DNA of 25,000 nt, taken from positions 27,501 through 52,500 of the forward strand of contig MVGU01001487.1 of the NCBI GenBank assembly GCA_002005505.1. Reading direction: 5' to 3'. Numbering within the stretch: position 1 is the first letter of the stretch; every line of letters begins with the position of its first letter. A program made the position numbers and the translations under genes. Shown here in pieces: positions 10,266 through 21,560 of this stretch. This DNA is from Botryococcus braunii. Lineage: Eukaryota > Chlorophyta > Trebouxiophyceae. The notes below the pieces were generated by a model, which made no database searches, was not told where the DNA came from, and saw nothing but the letters and a program-made list of their open reading frames with translations.

Positions 10266-10776
10266 CCAGTCGCACGACAAGAGGCACAGCAAAGTTTTGT
10301 TTTTAGAAGTGCGCCAATCATGGCATGTATCTCACCGGTGTATGTTTGTTGGGCTTGTTCAAAGTCTTCCCACTTTGCGCTTATCTGGGTTGATATTGGA
10401 ACATTTCAGATGTGGCATTATCCGGCCGTTTTTATTGGCGTGATCCGGCTGTTTTTCTTGGCTAACAGAAGAATGATATCCATGTGGATAAGTTTCAGAC
10501 CGGGCCGATGCAGGACGAGTTAATGGGGCATAAGATCCAGTGGCATTCTAGCGCCTTTCCTGGGGGTCTTAGACAGTGCATACTCGGTCGCATTTTAAGG
10601 TAGAAGTTTAATGTATCAGTCTCAGGCCCCCGATGCCTGAAAAGTCGCTCGGACGCGGACGCGTCTGCAAATAATGAAGGGGCTGCGAGCGCTTCTTCCG
10701 CAAGCTGCCAATCCTCAGATGGTGTGGAAGGACACACTTCGGTCTATTTGTTGTGTGGCTGTGACTCACAATCGCC
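10266..10776. other. 3' flank of the Cgr1-like gene, no gene recognised
   Basis: Likely 3' UTR and intergenic sequence. Short open frames on both strands have no protein-like content. Confidence 0.4.
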
Positions 10777-11132
<356 letters not shown>

Positions 11133-11444
11133 CACCAAGGAACTTTGTCAATGAACCTCTAGTTAGCAAGGAAACCGCTTGGGTGGTCTTTGGTGCAAAC
11201 GGCGGGGTGGGACAATGCTTTGCTAGGGACACATAGACGAGTTCACCATTTCGTGAAGGTGCTCAACCTCATCCGGCGAGTTTAGAGGGTGAATGGCCCC
11301 TCACGCGAATGGCCCCCTCCTTGTACTAGTAGTCCTAAGTCCTAAGAGCAGGAGCCCTAATCCACACTGCCCTTTTTGATTGCCAGCGCCTGAACTGCCG
11401 TAAGTGAAAAGAGCTTAAAAATCACTGAAGACTGGCCGGCCAGC

Positions 11445-11518
11445 CCAGGCGCGAAGACTAGAACGCCCAGCTGGCAATCCGCACAGAGGCGGCGCTCAAA
11501 CCAATTAGACCATGCATC
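11445..11518 (-). repeat. tRNA-related SINE-like remnant
   Basis: Read on the minus strand, TGGTCTAATTGGTTTGAGCG matches a tRNA A-box and D-arm. It is followed by an anticodon-arm-like CCGC-loop-GCGG and a decayed B-box-like GCGTTCTAGTC. The acceptor and T stems do not pair, so it is not a working tRNA. A degenerate Pol III (SINE-type) element is the best reading; the element borders are not visible. Confidence 0.3.
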
Positions 11519-11541
11519 TATTTGGATAGATGGGGGCAAAC

Positions 11542-11679
11542 CTGGACAGGAAACCTCAAGCTTAGGGGTCTGTGTCTTCCAATTTGCATACGCTGCTGAA
11601 GGATCCTCCGGATGAGCTCGGCTGATTCGCAGAGAATGCCTTCTGAGGATAGCGTTCTGTAGATCGCATGCACAGACAC
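11542..11679 (-). CDS. orphan exon candidate on the minus strand, unrecognised
   Basis: A strong acceptor (TTTCCCTCTCAG|G) and a donor (GTCCAG|GTTTGC) bound a 138-base, phase-0 stretch of 46 codons. It includes VHAIYRTLSSEGILCESAEL and IRRILQQRMQ, which reads like a helical protein segment. No neighbouring exon was found on this strand. It may be a fragment of a lost gene, or chance. Confidence 0.2.
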
Positions 11680-12259
11680 CTGAGAGGGAAATCCACATGA
11701 GTTTAGAGCCGAGCTGAGAGTGAGGTGAGGAGCGACGTTCAAACTTGACTCTGCCTAGACTTCTACAAGCCTTTTTGTAACGGCAAATGTGAAGGCTTGA
11801 AAGGGATGAAATATTAGATATAGGGAAAAATGACAATAAATAAAAATAATAAATATTATTTAATATTAGAAATATTAGATCCAGAACCTGCCACCCAAGG
11901 GAAGGCTACCCAGGTTTAAGACTGAGCATGCTTACATGGAGCGTCCACGACGTGACTCCACGCCCACGACTGCAGCATGCTGTACAGGTGCAGGGATTCG
12001 GAGCCCTCATCGTGGCGGGTTGAGTCTGCGGTACCTCTCAGGGGACCCACGGCTGAACCCTCGGCTTTTGGGACACCTACGACCACACCCACCTGGATTA
12101 CCTGGCAACCCTCGCAACAAGACGTCCCCTTATAAAGTTGATGTTAAGTTAATTGCAGGCTTTTGTATAACAGCTGTCGCTGGAGCAGTTCTGTGCAGGC
12201 GTGCTTGCGCATTTTGCACTCCCATCAGCGCACTGAGTGGTTGGATCTAACCACATTTG

Positions 12260-15255
12260 ATGACGAAGAACCAAGGTAAGTCAAATTATGTTAAGTTAAA
12301 ATTTTTTATTCCCTACACTTCTCTTGGATGCTCCCAGTATTGTATCGGTGTACTTTGGAAGTTCGGGACCTGCATGTGCGCTGGAATTTCATTTGATACT
12401 CGTAGCTTAAAAAATCGTGCATGTTTAGCGTATTGATCGATTTTTTTGAGAATTTGATCAAGGTCTAAAAGAGAAGGGGGAGTAGACTTCAGCGAGCTAA
12501 AGTATCCAAAATGGTCCGATAATCCCGGTTTTGGCACATTATGTTTTCGGATAGGGTCATCGAGGCAACTTGGGAATCCAGAACTATGAAATTTTGCTGT
12601 TTTTCAATCCAAACGATGTAGTGTGTCAGAAAACTCCTGTGGGATGGTGCTTCAACAACCAGTTGAGCATGTCTCCAACATCCGGGAGCATGTCAAGTGC
12701 ACTCCTGACTACGGCATTTCGGTTGATTTGCAGTTAACGGTAAAGCTCAGGCTATTCAAGAAGGCAAGGATGCCAGCAAGTTGCCGGGCGGAAAGGCCGG
12801 TGGAGCGGCTTCAGGCTTGTCCCTCTGTTCCCAGCTGGCTCGGTTTTATTGGCTGCCTTTTCATTTGTTAAATGGATAGTAGCATTAAGTCGCGTAATAT
12901 CGGCTTCTTGATGGCTGTTAGGTCTTGTCCATTGTTCAAACGTCAGCACTTTGCGGACATCTGAGCCGCGGATGTCTCTACGACTTGTTTATTTTCCAAT
13001 AAGTTCAGGAACACTACATGCATACGGTTATGAAATGGTGAGATCGACATTAGAGTGTGTCTATGTTACTTTGGATGCACTAGGCGGGGGACGACTGGTG
13101 GCGACGAGGGATCGTCAGAGCGGCTTGTGAACATCGCAAGCAGTTACATGCATGTACAGACGTCCACCTCTTACTGACGTTGTTTCACTTTGGTTTCAGC
13201 TGCGAGGCCACAGAAGGACAGGCACAAAAGCTCAAAGAAGGCGGGAGCTACCCAGTCCAAGGATATGACGGGACCCGGCCAGGATTTCGGGCAAGAGATT
13301 CGTGGGTCATCTTGGAAAGCCGAAAGGGTATGTTTCCCTTCTCTGATCGTTGCAGTGTGGTGAATGGTTCGACGTTGGACTGGCCGTCTTTGCTCTATAC
13401 ATGTACAGTGCAAGTTCTGGCTGCCCAGATTTGCGCTGACATGTTACTCAGGTCATGGCCAGATCAGTTTTGCCTAGCCAGCTAGTTAGGTAGGTAGGCC
13501 TATCAAGTTCATGGTCTTTTTGGTACAATTTAAGGCCCCTTCACCTAATGATGAGCCCCTGAAAAGTTGTTATACCCTACCCTTCCCAAACATACAGGTG
13601 GTGTACAACTAAACAATGGTATTGTTAGCATACGTATACTAGTATGTCAACAAAGCATACAACAGTAGTGTGTAGTATACTAGTAGGTCAACAGAGTATA
13701 CAACAGTTTGCTGATCAACTAAAGCATTGTGTACGAGTGCACAACTGCATATGTTCGGAAAGCGTTGGGTATGACATTCTTGCGCGTGGCTCATGGCCAG
13801 ACGCTGTTCAGGATCTTCCAAGAGTTTTTCAGAGGTATACTTCTGGAGTATACTTCTGAAGTATATACACTTCTGGAAAGCTCCTGGAAGGTCCTGACCA
13901 TCGATATCGCCTGGCAATCGCCTAGCAGAAGGGTTTGGTAGACAAGGGCTTTCCGACATCTTGTATGCATATGTCCCTACCTTCTGGTTGTCCAAAGCCT
14001 TACAAGGTTTTGGACACCCCCAGAAGTATTAACAAGGCACAGGCATTTCCAGTGTGCCCACGATGCTTGTCGAACGAAGAAACAACCAGTCAGTCTCGGG
14101 GTTTTTAAGGATATATCTATACAGCCGATTGGTGCATGCTTCTGCAAGCATGCGCATGCTTGCAGAAGCATGCGCTCATGCAAACATGCATGCATGTTTG
14201 CACGAGCATACCACTGGCACATATACGTATATGTGCCAGTGTATACAGTATGTATACAGTGCTTCACCATCGATGCAGACTAGTCTGCGTCGATGGTGAA
14301 GCACTGTATATGTGCCACTGGTACTGCCGATTAGTACTGCCGATTATTTCAAGTGTGATCATGCTTGCAGGAAGGCGATAAGACCCTACAAGAGGTTGCA
14401 AAGCAGGGTGACGAGGAGGGGGAGCGGACCGAAGCCCTCATTGAGAAGCAGGACCCTGACTTCAACCCCGACGCCCCTGATGATGCTGACGTGGAGGGCC
14501 TCCCTGAAGATGATGCCGCAGGGGTCGATGATGGTAAGTGATCACGTGATGTCATGCATTACGTCATGTCATGTGACTCCTGTTCCTTGGCTTCCTTGTC
14601 CGCAAGATGATGTTGTCCATTGCAGGTGTCATTTGCACACTGCGTGCTTCAAATTGATTTCGTTGAATGTCTGTCGTGCATGTGCTCCCGCTCCATACGT
14701 CGGGACTAGTCCCCGTACTGTCTGACTTTGCGGCCAATAGTATGGTCACAGCTCGCTCCTGCCCCCTGCCAGGATAGTGAGTACAGTCGATGCTCCAATT
14801 CATTTGCAATTTCTTTCAGACTGGAATAATAATGATTGAAGATGCCCTCTCTGAAGTGGGCAGCTTCTGTGTTATGTCACAATGCAGCAGTTATCTCCGT
14901 CTGGTTATTTACAGACGCTCTTCTTTGGAAGACATTGCCATTTTCTTAGTTTTGGTGAGCCTCGAGGATTCGTGTGTGCACGCGTGCGTGCGCGTGCTAT
15001 TCATTTAATCTGCGTACATCTTAGACGTAGCGTTGATTATTTGAATAAATCCATTTTACAAACGTCTGGGCTGCTTCGCTGATCAAAGATGTAATTGGAA
15101 TGTGGAGGCTGCTGGCAAGCAAAGCTTGAAGTAAAGCCTCACCAGTTCATTCAAAGGTGACGTTATTGAAAAAGGGGTTTGCAGCCCCCACACCGCTTGC
15201 ACCGTGCGTGCGTGTGTGTGTGTGTGTGTGTGCGTGTGTGTGTGTGTGTGTGTGC

Positions 15256-15349
<94 letters not shown>

Positions 15350-16446
15350 GTGCGTGCGTGCGTGCGTCAGCGGGGGTATACATGTGGTAGGGGTTGTGGA
15401 CAAGAATCTTGAGTGGAGCCTTCTCTCAGACGGCGAAGTTCTCCTGCCTGCCCCCTCCACCGCCCCCACCCCCCCCCCCCACTTGGTTTGCTAGAAGCTG
15501 AGTTCCGGGAGTTAAAGGGTCGTTCCTTGCAGTGACGTCTAAGTATCATCATAAGCACACTGTTGAATTAACAACTTTGCTTCGAAGCTGAATTCACTAT
15601 CAGCAAGAGAAGGAAGGGCAAAGGCCGTTCTGTCACATATATAAGGGTGGCCAACCATTGTGCATGTGCTATGTCCTACTGAGGCACATTGGCCTGGTTT
15701 GATGCAGAGGAGGAAGATGTGGGTGATGATGAGGTTGCTGCGGACGAGGACGCGGAGAGGCAGGAGCTGGGCGACGGCGACGATGATTTGACAATGGAAG
15801 AGCGGGAAGCTGCCGATGAAGTGGCCCGAACCCAAGCCGATTTAGACGACGAGGAAGAGGAGGAGGACGAGGCAGACGAGGAGGAGGAGGAGGAGGAGGA
15901 GGACCTCGTGGAAGCTGCTGATGGAGGGAACGCTGAGGCAGAGGAGAAGCCCCAGAAGGGCAAAGGCCGAGGCGGCGGAGCAAACAAGAAAAGTGACAAG
16001 GGCTCGAAAGGAGGTATGCCTGTATAATGCACGGGAATTGCACGGTTGTGTCACGTACGAGGCTGCAGCATATGCAGCTTGGATAGGGTGCATGCGAAGT
16101 GTGCAGGTCCGTTACCATGGTTACGTGGTGGGCTCTGCGTTGGCTCACTGGCCGACGGCCAGCATTTAGAATTCTAAATGCCCTTTGAAGATGCTGTGGC
16201 TGCTGTTGTGGTTGCCTGCGTGCGGTGGCTGCTGTCATGCGACAACAAGCGTACATGGTTGCTGTTTTAGCTGATTTTGTCCTGAACAACTGATGATAAG
16301 GCTATTGCTTTGGTGCAGGGGACAAACCGAAGGTGGATCGATCAGCTGCTGCAAAGAAAGCGGCAGAGACTCGTAAGCGTAAAGCTGCTGAAGCTGCTGC
16401 TGCCGGTGGTCAGAATGGCAAGGCCAAGGCCTCTAAGAAGGCCTGA
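12260..16446 (+). CDS. acidic then lysine-rich, probably nuclear disordered protein (unrecognised)
   Basis: Six exons: 12260-12275, 12734-12814, 13200-13327, 14371-14533, 15708-16013 and 16319-16446, giving 273 residues. Residues 1-33 are small and polar ([16 protein letters not shown]), and ~34-75 are Lys/Ser-rich ([14 protein letters not shown]). Residues ~76-130 hold [19 protein letters not shown], and 131-205 are almost wholly Asp/Glu with one uninterrupted run of eight Glu. From ~215 the tail is basic ([28 protein letters not shown]). An acidic block next to a Lys/Ala tail is the composition of histone chaperones and nucleolar proteins, but no known fold or signature is present, so no function is assigned. 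All junctions keep phase; exon 2 must end CTTCAG|GCTTGT, i.e. a GC-AG intron, or else a very poor GT. Exon 1 is only five codons plus a base, chosen for its strong donor (CAAG|GTAAGT) and ATG. Exons 4-6 are certain-looking, exons 1-2 less so. Confidence 0.7.
13634..13707. repeat. 41-bp-spaced direct duplication in intron 3 of the acidic-protein gene
   Basis: GTATACTAGTATGTCAACAA (13634) recurs as GTATACTAGTAGGTCAACAG (13675). 33 bases are shared at about 30 of 33 positions. Confidence 0.8.
14134..14173. repeat. perfect 40-bp palindrome
   Basis: Left arm GCATGCTTCTGCAAGCATGC (14134-14153) is followed with no spacer by its exact reverse complement (14154-14173). It lies in intron 3 of the acidic-protein gene. 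Confidence 0.97.
14174..14207. repeat. 34-bp palindrome, one mismatch
   Basis: GCTC-A-TGCAAACATGCA faces TGCATGTTTGCA-C-GAGC with no spacer; the inner 24 bp (14179-14202) are a perfect palindrome. It starts on the base after the 40-bp palindrome ends. Confidence 0.95.
14212..14241. repeat. perfect 30-bp palindrome
   Basis: CACTGGCACATATAC (14212-14226) meets its exact complement GTATATGTGCCAGTG (14227-14241). The left arm (14211-14226) can also pair over 15 of 16 bases with 14306-14321, so two competing folds are possible. Confidence 0.95.
14253..14310. repeat. 58-bp palindrome, one mismatch
   Basis: Arms of 29 bp (14253-14281 and 14282-14310) differ only at the 14274/14289 pair (T facing G, a wobble in RNA). 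It begins TATACAGTGCTTCACC and is followed at 14321-14346 by two exact copies of GTACTGCCGATTA, just before the intron's 3' end. Confidence 0.95.
14321..14346. repeat. 13-bp tandem duplication next to a splice acceptor
   Basis: GTACTGCCGATTA occurs twice in a row, 24 bases before the acceptor of exon 4 of the acidic-protein gene (exon starts 14371). Position fits the branch-point zone. Confidence 0.9.
15204..15367. repeat. (TG)n microsatellite with TGCG variants
   Basis: About 164 bases of TG repeats with scattered C for T, within intron 4 of the acidic-protein gene. Cys-Val and His-Thr open frames here are artefacts. Confidence 0.97.
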
Positions 16447-17535
16447 ATGTTTAAATGAGGCGTTCTTAGTCGTGCAGAATTTTGCTACAACTAAACAGTC
16501 TGCGTGCCTCGGTTGATCTAAACTGATGCGGTTGTTTTTCGCGTGCATATGAAGATGCATCACATATGTACAGGAACTCTGTAGAACTGTAACGAACTCT
16601 AAATGTGTGACAAAGCAGGGGTGCCTCCCCCTTCCAGTCGTTCAGGCCTAGGGATTTTGATCTCTGGAAAATACCTGACACGGCTGTACCTTTGTGAAGA
16701 GGTAGGGGCTGGCCATGAAGGCAACATCAGTGCATGCATCGTTAGGCCACACGTGCATACACGTGCTTGCCACATGACCTCCGTGGTGTACTGTCAGTCA
16801 GCGCAGGTTTACAAAACAACTCACATTGAAAGACGTCTTCTTATTGTTGCTCCTGCCTCGTGTATGCCGGCAAGCACGAGTTGTATTGACAATTGTCATG
16901 ACGAGTGGCAATGATAGTTGCAGTCGCCCGAGCAGGGCAAACGTCCTTGAGATAAAGAACTCGATGCAAATAGAGAGGACTCGAGCGCTAGCGTGCATGC
17001 ATATGATGGAGAGTCGATGTACAGTAGAGGACACGAGGACAGCTTACTAGCAACATCGATGATAACAGCATGTTGCTGATGCCTCGGTACATGTACACAT
17101 ACTTCAGCACCACCGCCACATGTTGTAAACAGGCATTAATATTAGGCGTATTGATACTCACAAACGCTTTATTAGTGAGTAGCTGAATTACATATCTGCA
17201 TATGGGCATGTGCACGCACAAACGCACGCCCGGTTCTTTACGATCAGAATAAGGAGTTAAGGAACAACTATATAGTGTCATAGGCTATCAACATACACAA
17301 GCACATTGCTGACGCTAATTCGCTTGCAGCGCTTTTAATGAGCTTATACATTTTAAAACCATACATACGCATATGCTTTTAGCGAACACAAATGACATGC
17401 AAGCACTCTGTCGATCTAGGACTGTCAACACGAACCTAGCTCGACGTACACGTACAGTCAAAAATTTAATATCTCCACGACAATCATCAAGGACTACATT
17501 TGTCCACGTATGCAGTGCATGTTGTCTGTCTGGAT
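16447..17535. other. convergent intergenic region, no gene recognised
   Basis: It lies between the stop codons of the acidic-protein gene (plus) and the TatD gene (minus), so it must hold both 3' UTRs. TGTAA, a polyadenylation signal used in many green algae, occurs near 16587; no AATAAA is obvious close to either stop. Short open frames only. Confidence 0.45.
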
Positions 17536-20500
17536 TCAGGGCAAGCAGCATCCGGATTCTTTAACGGACTGCGTGGGAAAGAAGAGACGGTAGCTATTCC
17601 TGAAGGCTGCAGCAGCAATCTCCTGCTGCTCCCTCTCCATACACTCCGCCACTCTTTCCAGGACAAACCTGTGCACAAGTCTGCACGTTTGGACGACGCA
17701 TATGTTTGGCGCAGCACCATGAAAGCATTTGTTTCCTCTGGAATTCTCTGTGGATGCTCCTGAACTCGCCCGTTTGCCGAATCGTGCTTTGTATTGGTCT
17801 AGTCCTGATGCAGGGACTGCAGAGATGTGGCAGCACTTCCTGTTAGCAGCAAACATACGAGAACGAGACTGGCATTATATAACTTTAAAAAATTAGCACT
17901 GATGCTACCTTAAACTTCAACATTACTATACTACTATAACAATGCATAATTCTGAGCACAACTATCAGAAAAATAACGATTAGCCCATGGGGGTAACCAA
18001 GTGTTCTTTTGCTGATACTATTGCTCGGAATTGTGGTTTGCACAGAAAATATGTGGCTGCCATTGCAAGTTTCCCTGGTCATGGTAGAGAGCGGCCTTCC
18101 ATATCAGTCGAGCCCTCCATAACATAACGCAGAGCAGCAGAGAAACCTCTCATACTAGGGAATGCAGGGCATGACAGGAAAAGCGCGTATGCATCTCAAA
18201 AATGTGTTTATTTGCAACTTTAACTGCTCCTCGACCCCTACTTCTCAAGAATGCCAAATACTTTGGTGTTCATCCCAACAAAGCCAGTGTATGGGAAAAC
18301 TGCAAATCTGAAAGCATAACCTGGTACAAGATGCTCAACCGAAGCGAGGGAGAGCATCATACTAAAGCTCCTCCACTCTCATTATCGCGCAGCCATGCCA
18401 TCAACACCAAGGGGTAACATAGAGTGACCCACGCCTTCCAAGTTGAGCATTTGTCAATAAAGCTATACCACTTGCAAGCCCTACAAATTGCAAGTCCTAT
18501 AACTTGCAAACGCAGGCGGCTCAATCACAGCTAGCGGATGTGCCACAAAAACGTGGCGACATTCCAATGCGTTTGCCCATGGCATCCTGGAGGCCAGGGA
18601 GCTGATCATGTCATATGAGTCATGACAACCGGGGGGGGGGGGGGGGCAGCAGACCTGATGTTGCTGGGCTGGTTCAAGCCCTGCTGGTACAATTCGCTGC
18701 ACCAGGAGTCCCGCGGCAGCCGCTTCTGCTCCTCCTCAGACAACTTGGGCAGCCCGTCGGGGGAATCCGTTTCCAACAACAAACGATCCAGAGGCACCTG
18801 CGCAATAGGCCACGCCCCCCTACATCATGCCGTGCAAGCCCATCACCACCTGCTGCAGGACCAAACTGCCCACATGGACACACTGCCCACACGCGTGGGC
18901 TGAGGGAACAATTACACCTCCATCCATGCCTCCATTCCTCCCTCCCTCCCTCCATCCATCCATCCATCCGACCGTCCACCTAACCATCATCAATGCATTA
19001 CCACATATCCATCTGTCCATCCATCGACATCTACAACTTGCAGTCCACCTGCCCTTTCATCCATACCTTCGTCCATCCATCCACCCATCACTTATCCCAC
19101 AAGACCTCCAACGCGACCCAAAACGAGAGGAGGCCTGCGGGCGGGGGTACCTGCTGCAACATGGCTTTCAACTTGGAGGGCTGGAGGCGGAGGGAGTGGC
19201 CGGACAGAGAGAAGTGGACGCCTTCATGGCGGGACAGACTGGCCAGCATCTCTCGGGAGCCCGCCCAGCTGTGCAGGATGAGGCCGTGGGGGTAGGGCGC
19301 CTCCCCGCGCACCGCCTCCTCCAGCTGCCCGTACGCCCCCACACAGTGCACCTGCACGCGTTTGCAAGACGGTTAGGCAAGCCTGGGTGTTCCTGCGCAC
19401 AGTGCAGCCGCATGTGTTTGCACGGCGGTCAGGACAGGTCTGGGGTGCCTGCACAGAGTGCACCTGCATTGTGCTTGCACGCCTGTTAGGAACTTGATTT
19501 GGGTGCTTGCACATAGTGCGCCCGCATGTGTTTGCACGGCTGTCAGGGCCAGCTTTGGTGTGCTTGCACACACCCTGCACCTGCACGTGCTTGCGCGCCA
19601 GTCACGACAAGCATTCGTGTGCTTGCGAAGAGTGCACCTGCATGTATTTGCATGCCTGTCAGGCAAGGCTTGGGGTGCTTGCACGGAGTGCACCCGAATG
19701 CATCTGCATGCCGGTCAGACAGCACCTGACCCTGTGATGCCATCCGCACAGCTGAAGTACAGGAGGACGTCATGTACCAGACGAACCTGAATGGGTCCCG
19801 TAACAGTCCTGGGATACACTGAACCGTCTTTGGAGATGCAAAGGGCCCCCAATCTTGCAGGACTGCATTACATTGTTGTACATGACCTTGTCTGTTACTT
19901 CACCAGACTGATGAGCCAGAACCTGAGCAACAGGAAGCACCGCATGGCTTTTCTGTTGCTGGAAGGTGATGGCGGGACAAGTGCGGTACAATCTGCTCCA
20001 GGTGGGCAGTCAGTCGTACATCGGACCACTGACTGCCCGCCAGGAGCAGATTGTACCTTAGGTCTCTTTATCAAAAGAGACGCCCAAGCGCTTGCGCAGG
20101 GGCATGAACCACACAGAGCGAGGCATGAACAAGCTGTGGGAGGCGCACAAGGCACACAACAAGGCGCTTACAAGCTGGTGGGTGGTTGGGTGGGGGTGGG
20201 GGTGTGGGGGGGAGGGGTGGGGGTGGGGGTGCGTGCGTGTGTGATGGTTGCATGAGTCATGCAGAAAGCAACATACACCAGTAAGTCTGGCATAACAAAC
20301 AAAGGGAGACAAAGAAAAAAGGGAGGGGGGGGGGGTGGCATGTGGCATACAGAGATAGGGCGGCGCAGCTCCTTCCCTAGGCGCAGCTGCTTCAGGAAAG
20401 CTTCCTCCTGCTGCTGCAGGGAGCTCCCATCCCCCTTGGCCCTCAACTTGTCCAAGCCGCACTGTGCTGCTCCCACCCGCAAGCCTTATTTCCGAACCCA

Positions 20501-21118
20501 TGCCATTATTCTGGCCGCTTTCCCCCACTGTCGAATCCCATGGATAAGAAACGCTTGGCCTTCCAGACTGATGACAATCTTTCCATCAATACAAAAAGAG
20601 GAAAGATGGCATGCATGTACCGGAAGTGATGATGAAAACGAACCCGCTTTTGCAGGATTCCGCCATGCAAGCTGGGCAGACATTTCCACACCATTCAGTT
20701 TGTGCTGAGCTTGACCGCTGAGCTTGAAAGCCCCCATGCTACCTCCCTCCTATCTTCCCCAAGCGCACCCAGATGTTGCGGCCAAAAGTGATATTTGCAT
20801 TACATCCGAAGCAGCGGCCGGAACGGCAGACCTAAGACAGTATGGGAATCCCTCGATCCAGAAGGGCATCGTCAAGCACAGCAAGTCTCCATAAAACACG
20901 GATGTAATACTGGGATGCAGGTAGCAAATCTAAGGAGCAATTGGACCACATATGCAAGTTGGCTGACAGTCTCATCTGGCTTGGCAGATCATGTGGTAAC
21001 TTTTCATTCATTCCGTCCTATCATGATATCTCCCTCCCCCTCTCACTTCAGCCCCCCCCCTCCCTCTCCATCCATACATCCATCCATCCATACATCCATC
21101 CATCCATCCATCCATCCA

Positions 21119-21216
<98 letters not shown>

Positions 21217-21297
21217 CCTCCCTCCCTCCCTCCCTCCCTCCCTCCCTCCCTCCCTCCCTCCCTCCCCCCCCCCCCCCCCCCTTCTCTCTCTCCTCTC

Positions 21298-21344
<47 letters not shown>

Positions 21345-21494
21345 CCTCCCTCCCTCCCTCCCTCCCTCCCTCCCTCCCTCCCTCCCCCCCCCCCCCCCCC
21401 CTCCCTCCCTCCCTCCCTCCCTCCCTCCCTCCCTCCCTCCCTCCCTCCCTCCCCCCTCCCTCCCTCCCTCCCTCCCTCCCCCCTCCCTCCCTCC

Positions 21495-21560
<66 letters not shown>

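Larger units (their letters stand above)
11133..12259. other. intergenic stretch; holds a tRNA-like remnant and an orphan exon
   Basis: Apart from the two minus-strand items listed separately, nothing is clear. 11831-11880 is very AT-rich (AATAAATAAAAATAATAAAT). The stretch just left of 12260 is presumably the promoter and 5' UTR of the acidic-protein gene. Confidence 0.4.

Noticed and set aside
11445..11518. Functional tRNA gene on the minus strand
   Set aside because: The A-box is good, but the T arm and acceptor stem do not pair and the B-box is decayed.
11936..12250. 104-codon open frame with Pro/Leu-rich sequence, considered as a retroelement piece
   Set aside because: No reverse transcriptase, integrase or zinc-knuckle motif, and no flanking repeats.
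13639..13995. 118-codon minus-strand open frame in intron 3 of the acidic gene
   Set aside because: Overlaps duplications and AT-rich palindromic sequence; no protein-like pattern.
19340..19735. Cys/Thr-rich 19-residue repeat protein on either strand
   Set aside because: Unit length drifts between 56 and 58 bp, so frames are not kept; it lies in a TatD intron.
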